Origin: Atrichornis clamosus
Lineage: Eukaryota; Chordata; Aves; Passeriformes; Menuridae
NCBI GenBank assembly: GCA_013400975.1
Contig: WBMZ01004678.1
Location: 46,061 to 110,060 of the forward strand
Direction: 5' to 3'
Length of the DNA: 64,000 bases
A program made the translations under genes and the position numbers. Of the stretch, positions 39,501-48,500 are shown piece by piece. Numbering within the stretch: the first letter of the stretch is position 1; each line of letters opens with the position of its first letter. Under the pieces are notes generated by a model. The model was not told where the DNA came from and did not search any database. It saw only the letters and a program-made list of their open reading frames with translations.

Positions 39501-42500
39501 CTTGTCAGATGCAGTAGCATCCCTGTTAAAGGCAGGTCATGCACCAGATTTTAGAACTAAACTGTAAGAAAGTAAGAAAAAAAGTTTTCTTCTTCTCTTT
39601 GCCTGATTTCTTTGCACTGGATGAAAAAAGCTGAATCAGAAGCAGGCACAAAGACTTTTCCATCTGCCTTGGTTTTTGGTAGGTGGCACTCAGATCTAAT
39701 CTGCCTTGAAAGCATCTCTGTTTAAAAAAGGAACTGGGTGCCGGTGAGATCTAATTAAATTAGGTCAGAACAACAGGAAATGAAACCTTTTACCAGTGTT
39801 TGAAAGTGCTTCACCCATCCGGATACCTGAACAAATACCCACAGCTTAGCGACAGACACAACCCTGTGCCACTGCTGTGTGTGATAGCATCAGATGTCAG
39901 GAAAACAGCAGCTTTTATCTCCACTTTTAAAGAAAAGCTTATTTTGTCTCTTTCTGATGTGTTAATTATCATCACTAGATGCTGTCAGTGATCAGAAGGG
40001 GAGATTGCTGCATTCAGCTGTCCCAGGTCTGTAAACAGAAGATAAGCAACATCCCACAGAACATCACCCCCTTCATCTCCCTGACTGCAGCAGCTTGCTC
40101 AGCATGAGGGTGCAAGAAACAAATATTTAATCAACAGATTGCATTAACTCGCAGGAAATTGCCTTGAGCAATGCTCTGGCAGGTATCTGGTCTGTGTCAG
40201 GAGCAGACAGCAAACCAGTGTGCATCTGCCCTGTGCTGTTAGAGCCAGACACCAGCCCGTGGGTTTCCAGTAGCTGAGGCTTTGCACAGCCTGCTTGCTT
40301 CATTCCCAAACAAGCAGGCTTGTGTTTTCTTCCTGCTCCTTTATTCTTGGAAAGCATTAGCTATGAATAGCTGTTTGATCTTCAGCACCGCCCATGAGGC
40401 TCCTCAGTGCTGTGACTCCTGCCCAGCCCCGGTGCTGAGCACCAGAGCCCAGCACCGCAGCTTCCAGGGCACAGCATGAGGCCGCGCAACCCAAGGGGTG
40501 TGCACATCCCTTCCTACTTCCAGACTCAGGCTCCAGCCCCTTCCAGAGTAGATTGAGGAGCTCTGCCTGAATTTTTAGGGACACTTATGCAGCTACTGAG
40601 CTGAAAGCCTGTGTCATCTCCATGTTACAACTCTCAAGCCTCTGTCCACCAGTTGACTCCTACCCCACACCACAGGCTCCCCATGAAAAGTCCAGTTTCT
40701 TATTCTGAACTTGAAACAGTCCTGTTTTGAAGGCAATTCCCAGCCTTAATGTAGGGGAGCCCTGGGGCTCTTGCAGCACTGCTAAGAAGGGCTATCACAG
40801 GGGATTGCACAGTGTGTGGTGGGGAGGGCAGTGAGGAAAGAGGAAAAACAACAGGACATCTTGCAACACCCTTGGGGTCCTATCTTATTTTGAGCCCGTA
40901 AAAGTTAATTCCCAGCCCAATTCACTTCCTCAGCTAGCACCAAGCTTTCCACCAAAGTGTAAATAAACAGCAAACAAACATTCTTGGCACCTCAGAGTGC
41001 ACCAGAGTTATCAGCCAGTCTTGACCCTCTTTGCCATGTGTACCTGCTGTTGGAAAAACAGCAGAGAGATGCATGCCCCAAAACCTTATCTGCCATCATT
41101 TCAGGACAACACCCCTGCCAGGCTGAACAGCTGAATGCAGGGGAGCTCAGCCCTGCAAAGCACTGATGGAAGTACTTCATTGTTTCCAGAAGAACACACA
41201 GTTCACCTCCTTGCTGGAGAAAGAAAGTCTAGAAAAAACAGCACAATTTCATTCTTTCTTCTCAGCTACATTACATGCCTCAGTGGCCACTTCTCCAGCA
41301 GCTCATGCTGAAGCTGCAAAAGTTTGGGTGCAAAATAACATCACTCAAAGGCTTCTGAGATCCAGTCAGGCAGCTGGCAGATCACTAACACACATCATCT
41401 TCCTAAAAGGCAGCACAGAGCCTCTAACTAGAGGAGTTATCAGCATGAAGAATTGGTGAAGTCAGAGGGAAAAATGGTTTGGGATGGGAGCACCCTCCTC
41501 TGCTAACCCTCGACAGCAGCTGCAGCCTGTTTGAGGCCAGGGAGGGCTGCACACGAGCACTCAGGATGTTCCAGAGAAGCCTCACACCTTTCCAACAGGG
41601 ACCAGCTTTCGGCAAGATCAGTCATTCCCCAAGACCCAGCTCAGCATCCAGGCTCAGGGTGGATAGCCTGCTCTTGGCAGGATTTATTCCCCGGAAAGCC
41701 TTGGGAGCCGGGTGAAAGAGAAGCCAAACGAAGGGAGAGTGGCTCGGTGCCATAACGTACAGATGGCCTGAGACTGTTCCTGCTGATGACCGGCGTGGAG
41801 CGGTCTTGGTCCCACTCCAGCCTGTCAATGATATCATTGTTTGACACAAAGCCCTCCTCCCTGTGCTGCTCCCTGCGAGGACAGAGCTGACATGGCAGCC
41901 TGGCTCTGTGCTGGGACGCTGTGCCAGGGGGGTCACATACTTCACTCATGAACGGAGGTGGTTCTCAACTGGAGAGGCAGGCTGAGGGCACGGGGCAAAC
42001 CCAGCTCTTCTGGCAGGCAGCTGCCCCTGTGGCACTTGGGGACGGTGCAAGAACGTGGCTTTCAGCTCATCTGGCCACTGCTGAGGAGCAGAGAAGCAGC
42101 TGGGGGAAGGGGGGGCTGCACGGCACACCCAAACACTCCCAGAAACAGCAGAAGGGAAGCTGGGGCCCTTCTCACATGGCCATGTGCTCTTGAGGGAGTG
42201 CACATTTCCCAGATGCCTTAGAGAACCTCACCCCTATTTTTCTGATAAATGGGAGCAGTTTTGCCTGTAAAACATCACTTGATAGCACAAACCTAAGAGG
42301 AGCTCAGAGGTCTCCATCCCAAGGGACCATCATGAGCACACAGTTGTACAAGGCCAGGATCACCCACGGGCACACAGAGTGCCCCAGCAGAATTCTGATG
42401 CTCTTGCTAGTTGGAGCAAGAAGGACTTTTAATAATTTGGTGCCATTAGCAACCTTGTTTGGGTTCATTTTATAGAGAGGCTAGTCTGCATGGACAGCTG

Positions 42501-45500
42501 CCAGTCTAGAAACACCCAGAAGTATCTAGGAGATGGACATGTTTTTTATTTCCTCCCAATAAAACAAAAACCAAATGGTCCATGAAGCTCTCATGAGAAA
42601 CATTGACATTGCTTTTTCAGTCATGGGACCAAGAAAAGTGAAGCCTGCAGCTCCTTACATCTTCTTCCCTGTCCCTTTCCTCAAATCACAATAAATCTGT
42701 CCAGACAGGCTGCCAGCATCTGGGAGTGGAGGGAATTGATTCTCCCAAGCAACTTTAGACATCAGATTTCCATCTACAATTTGTGGTCCCACTCCATTGC
42801 CTCTCAACAGGATCCAAGTAGGGTAAGAAGGGGAATTTGAACTCTTGCCTCCCAGTCACTTAAATGTTCCCTAAAGCCAGAATTTATTATCAAAACCTGA
42901 AGTGGCCCCATCTTGAACAGCACCAACACATGACTCATGACAACACAAACAGGCAGGCCTGCTTTCCACATCCACCACTAGTGGGAAATGGAGATTTCAA
43001 GCCTCTGGAATATTCCGGTCAAAACCTGGCACTTCTTAAACCCAATGAAATCCAAAATTTTTTTCTTGGTGAGTTCCATCCAGATGAATCCTGGAGCTCT
43101 TAAGCTCCCTTCCTCAAGAGCTTTTCCTAAGAACATGTTTATTGTGTAAACACAGCAGCTTGGAAGGAAAAAGCAGCTTCCCAGCTATTGAGGTGAAACT
43201 AAACAAGCCATTTGTAAATCTGGGAAAGCATCACAGACTAAAGGCTCTTCATCCCCTTTTGCCATCCACATCATCTGTGACATTCATTGTGTAAATGATG
43301 TTACAGCACCCAAGCAAAATTTGTCACATAGCCCCTTGGCTTACCAATAGGAACCATAAAATTTACCCAGAGAGGAAAAAGGAAATAAAATAAATGGAAA
43401 ACTGGCTGATAACGAGTCAGCGCACAAAAGATTTAAAAGGCTTCATTTCCTGCTCTTTTCCTCTTTGCCCCACGCAGAGGAATCACTGAATACCCCAAGG
43501 GAATCAGGAGGATGAAAAGCAGCTATGGTTTTCCGGGTCCCACCCCTGTTTTTCTGATGACTCCAAGAGACAGTAGAGCAGGATAAACTCAATTTCCCCC
43601 CTTCACATAACCCTTAACATCTCCGTGAAGAAAGCCCATTAGACACTGAAGATGTGTAGCCCATCAATGGAATAACCTCCTATATCCTTCCTGCTCGGAA
43701 ACGGGCAGCAACTGCCTCACTCAGTGGGTAGGAGAGGTCCTGGAAATGTGCAGAAGCAGGAAACACAAGTGACACACAGATCTCTCACTGCACCACGGAG
43801 AGCACTTGTCACCTACCCAGGTGGGGCCAGAAGAGATTGGAAATACTGCTTCCCAACAGAGAGGCTGCCTGGTGGCTCCCAAGGTCAGACCAGATGAGCT
43901 TGGGACCTCCTTTGCTGTGTCCTCAGCCAGTTCCTGCACATCTCCACCGGGGCTCTGCCACCCAGTGCAGCAGCCAAAATAGGGACCTAAACCACGCAGC
44001 CCCAGGCTGTCCAAGGGACTCACCCACAAGCAGGGACAGCCCCTGGAGAAGCCTCCACTACCCTTGGCAGCTGAGAGGGCCTTTCCCAAGTCTGCTCTTC
44101 CCATGAGAGACACAAAGAGGAAGAGGGAGGAAAGTCTTGTTGGTACTTTTCCTGCACTGAGGTGAGAAGGCAAATTCCATGCAGGTTTCTGCTGTGCAAA
44201 TGTGAACTCTCCTCTTCACTAAGAAAAGGCTCACACCAGGCAGTGCTGCCACACACATTGAGAGCCTCTCAGCATCCCCTCCCTGCCTGGCTCAAAGCTG
44301 CTTTTTATTAACAAATGCAAATGCCTTTTAAAAAAAAGTCACTTTTCATCCAAGGTTTGCAACTCAGATTCTTCCGCTCCTAAGCCCCAGCCAAATTTAA
44401 AGCTGCTTTATAGGCAACTCTCCATATATTTGTTGTTTGTGCAGCTTTGAGCTTTCCAATCCCACAGCTGCAGGACATGGTTTTGAGTCATTTAAAACAA
44501 GCCTGAGTTGTTTGGGGGTTATACTTTTGTCGTTACTCAGAAATGTGAATGTGTCATGAACTCTGCTTGAAACTACAGAGTGGTTCTGCCTTCTTATCAA
44601 ACTTCTGAACAGGAAATAATGCAATATTATCTCAACTGCTAATGCAATAATTGCATTCACAGATATATGAAGCCCAAATGCAGATGTGTGCTGGGCTTAT
44701 TACAAAACACAGGGTTGTGCACAGCTCTGAAGCAAGATATGCAATAATTTCTGCATTTCACCTCTGTGGATGAACACAATGTCCTTTTCATATAGAATAT
44801 GAAATCAGATGGTGTGAACATTTCTCTCACATATTGAAAGCAGAACCTTCCTTCCAGAGCTAGTGCATCCCTACCAAAGCTGTACAGATTATGACACTTC
44901 CCCCACTTTTCAGAGCAGTCTTATCAGCTCTGTCTCTCCATAAGGAGAGTGGGGAATGTGTAACTGCCTAATCCACCGAGAGCATCCCTTAAAGCAGTTT
45001 CAATAGCTTAGCATATCTCCTTTCTAGTTTTGGGAACCATTGGGTAAATCATATCCCAACCAGACCCAAACTATGCCAATCATTTCAGGCTTTCCTTGAA
45101 TGATAGGAGACTGGGATGTGGATACAAGAGTAAAACATGTGGGTGTGTTCACATCCCTGTGCTGAGCCTGGGGACAGAGGGGAAGCACAGCACCAAAGCT
45201 GATTTCCAAAGGCTCCTCTACACTGGAGCAATTAAATGACCCAGAACTCTGAGGCTTATTTTAATTTCAAAAGCCTCAGGTACTTTCCTTGAAGTTGCAG
45301 TTCTCTAATGCCCACTTTCATGTGAACTCGAAACCAGGAGCAGACAGGTTTTGGACAGTTTTGAAGGGGCACTTCCCACTCGGGGAATTTCACTTTCTGT
45401 CCTGCTGCCTGGGTGCCAACAAACTCTTCCCAGAACAAGTCCTGGATGCTGAAACTACTCAGTACCCCAAACCTCAACTAGAACCTCAGCCTCCCCTGTA

Positions 45501-48500
45501 AGACAAGGAAGAGCAAAGATGAGCTCCTGAGAGCTGTGGAGCTGCTGGGAACATGAGTAGCCAGGCTGGGCTCTGCCTTGCCACCTGCTTTGACAAGCAG
45601 AAGCAGTTTGCCTCCACTTAAAAGTGCTCTATGGATGCTAAATGCAACATCCACAGGGCTCACAGGGACTCCATCATTCCTCTTTTAATTTGAGTGTCTC
45701 AAAACTACTTCTGCACTTTCACAAGCCTCTGAAAGTAGAGCCTTTCCACTAATTGAGCTCAGACTTGCCTTTTGGGATTGTACCATCACCTTTCTTGAGG
45801 CCTGGCAAGACTCCCACGTGAAGCACTGCTATCTATGAATCACCTGCATTTTTAACAGAAAATAAAAATGAAAAATTCCAAACCAGTTGCTGTATTTCAT
45901 CAGCACTAGTAAGGAGATCCATCCTGCAGTGGAAGTGTGTGCACACACTTAAGCCCGTGTGTATACATCTCAGTGAATGAAAATGCATTTCAGGAAATAA
46001 ACACAATAGAAACCTTCTATTATTATAATTCTGTTTACTAACACCAGCAGCGAGTTTTTCTGTGCTGGAAATAGCCCGGCACCGCTCCCGCGAGGCACCT
46101 GGAGGTTACATCACTGTGCCTGGAGCACAAACAGATTAACTGAGCAGGGATCCTTCCTCTTGCCAGCTTCTACCGTGACAGAAATATTCACCTTTGCATA
46201 GCAACTGCAAAATAAGCAAGACCTGACAGTCCTGGAAGGAGATCTCCAGCAGCATCAGCAGTTATGCTGCTCCCAGGCCCAGCTCAGAGCTGGCACGGCA
46301 GCGCTCTGGTCAGCAACAGCCACTTCTCCTGCATGAGGCAGGGCTGACTTAGCACTGCTTATGGTGCCTGCTCTTATAGTCCCAGCTGAAACATGCTAAG
46401 CCACACAATTTATAGCTGTTTCTGTTTGGTTCTACACAGGTGCACGACTGCCTATGAAAAGCATCAGCTTTTGCAGCACTGAAGCTCTCGGTACCTTTTG
46501 TGGCTTATTACAGAAAATACCTTGTAGGATGTACTCGCCTTCCATCAGCCATCACATTTCACACTTCACTGTAGACAGTGACCAAAAAAAAAAATCTGGT
46601 TTTCCTCCAAAACACCCTGAATATCATTTAGGTTTATGTACTGCCTTCAGAACTAGTAAGGTCTTCTGACACTTCACTCTTTCAGGAGGAAAGCTGAGCC
46701 CACAATCTCTGTGGTTGGGATGTCCATACAACACATTTAAAATATAACCAGGGTCATTATTCCAAGGTTATTATTCCTATTGATTCTAGCAGGCAAACAC
46801 TGAATTGTTTTTCCATAGATAAATCTTCAAACCCCTTTGAAAATAAATAAAACACCAACAGTGCAAGTGGACTGCTTAGCAAAGACAAGCTTCTTGCAGC
46901 TAAATTTCCAGCTGGAACCTAATGCACTCACAGAGCAAAGGGGCTCTGGGGCAGCCTCCAGACCAGAATCCTTCTATCTACCTTAATCTCCTGCAGCCTC
47001 AGCTGAGATCAATATGCATCACACCCCATGATATCACACAGCATTGCTGTCACATGCCTGAGAGGAGGCTGCATTTCACTTAATGCAAAAGCAATTTTTC
47101 AGTCTACTTTAACATGAGGGGCACTAATGGAATTGAAACTGTCAGACCATTTCTCATAGGGAGCAGAGCAGGACCTCTTTGGTTCACAGCAAATGAAACC
47201 CTCATTAGAGCCACACTGACTCTAAAGCACAGAGCCATTTGGTAAAGAGGGTGCTTCATATCAGCAACATTTTCCAGTTAATGTAGAAAGAATTATGATG
47301 CAAAAATAAGTTTACATACTGATGGCCCGGTCACCATCTGCTTTTTGCTGACAAAGCTCTGCTACAGTCAGTGTTGCTTGGCTGATTAACAACTGAGGGG
47401 ACTCAGACTTGGAATAACCTTGAAATCCAGAGAAGGACTTCCTCATCCTGTCTTTATCAAAAGCCTGTTGAAGTCAGTGGAGATTTTCCTGTTGATCTCA
47501 CTGTAATCCTTATTCACTATTTGGGTGAGATCACAATGCACACTTACCTATTTTTCTCCAGTTCCAAGACGAGCTCCTGACCTTCTGCCTGTACTGTAAC
47601 TTCAGCTCTGAGTGGATGCTGCGTGCAAGAGAGAGGGTGCCTGTTATTCATGCATCATAATTATGAGCACATCCACAAATACAAACTGCTTCCATGGAAA
47701 TTGCAGCTGACCTTAAACCACTCCTTGTCTTCCTCCTACTTCAAGCCTGGAGTGATGGGGAAGGGATGTGCCATGGTGGCCCCCAGCTCCAGGCACGCTG
47801 CTGCACCCCTCAGCACAGCCATGCAGAGCCAGGGAGCAGTACAGGCATCTGCTGGGATGCTGTACCTGAGCTAGTGATCCTGGTGTCTCAGGAGGAATCA
47901 CGTGCTCGGTTGAGGAAACAAGCCCTGGTGCAGGAGTGCTTGGAGGAGCAGCTGGGTGGGAAGGGCTCCCTGCAGTCCCCTCTCCTGTACACTGTGCTCA
48001 GGACCACAGCACGGGACGTCCCAGCTGGCCCCAGAGGCTGAAGAGTCAAATATCTGAGCTAGCAAACCAAAGCTTCCTTTGTTGTCACAGCAGAAAGACA
48101 TTTTTAGGAGCCTATTTCAGGACAAGAGGAATCACGCCTCTTCCAGAGATTTTCGCATAGTTCCTTTACTCGGAGAAAGTGCCAGTAAAGGGCAGGCAAC
48201 AGGGTCCCTTGGATGCCTTCAGACTCCAGCCACTGCACAGACAGTGCTGCACAGCTGCTGTTGTTTCAGTCCCCGGCTGCCAAGGGACTGGAAACCATGA
48301 CAGCAACTTTGTGGTGTGTTCAAGCACACGCCACAGCCCTGGTTTGCAATCTGCCTGCAGCTCCACAGCAGGACGCAGTGCAGCCAGCTCCCCAGGCCTG
48401 CTGGTTTTAACAGAAGGGACCCCAATTTGCAATGGCAAATGCATACACTAAACCCAACATTTTAAAAGAGAGTCATTCCAGAGACTGAAAGCATAGAATA

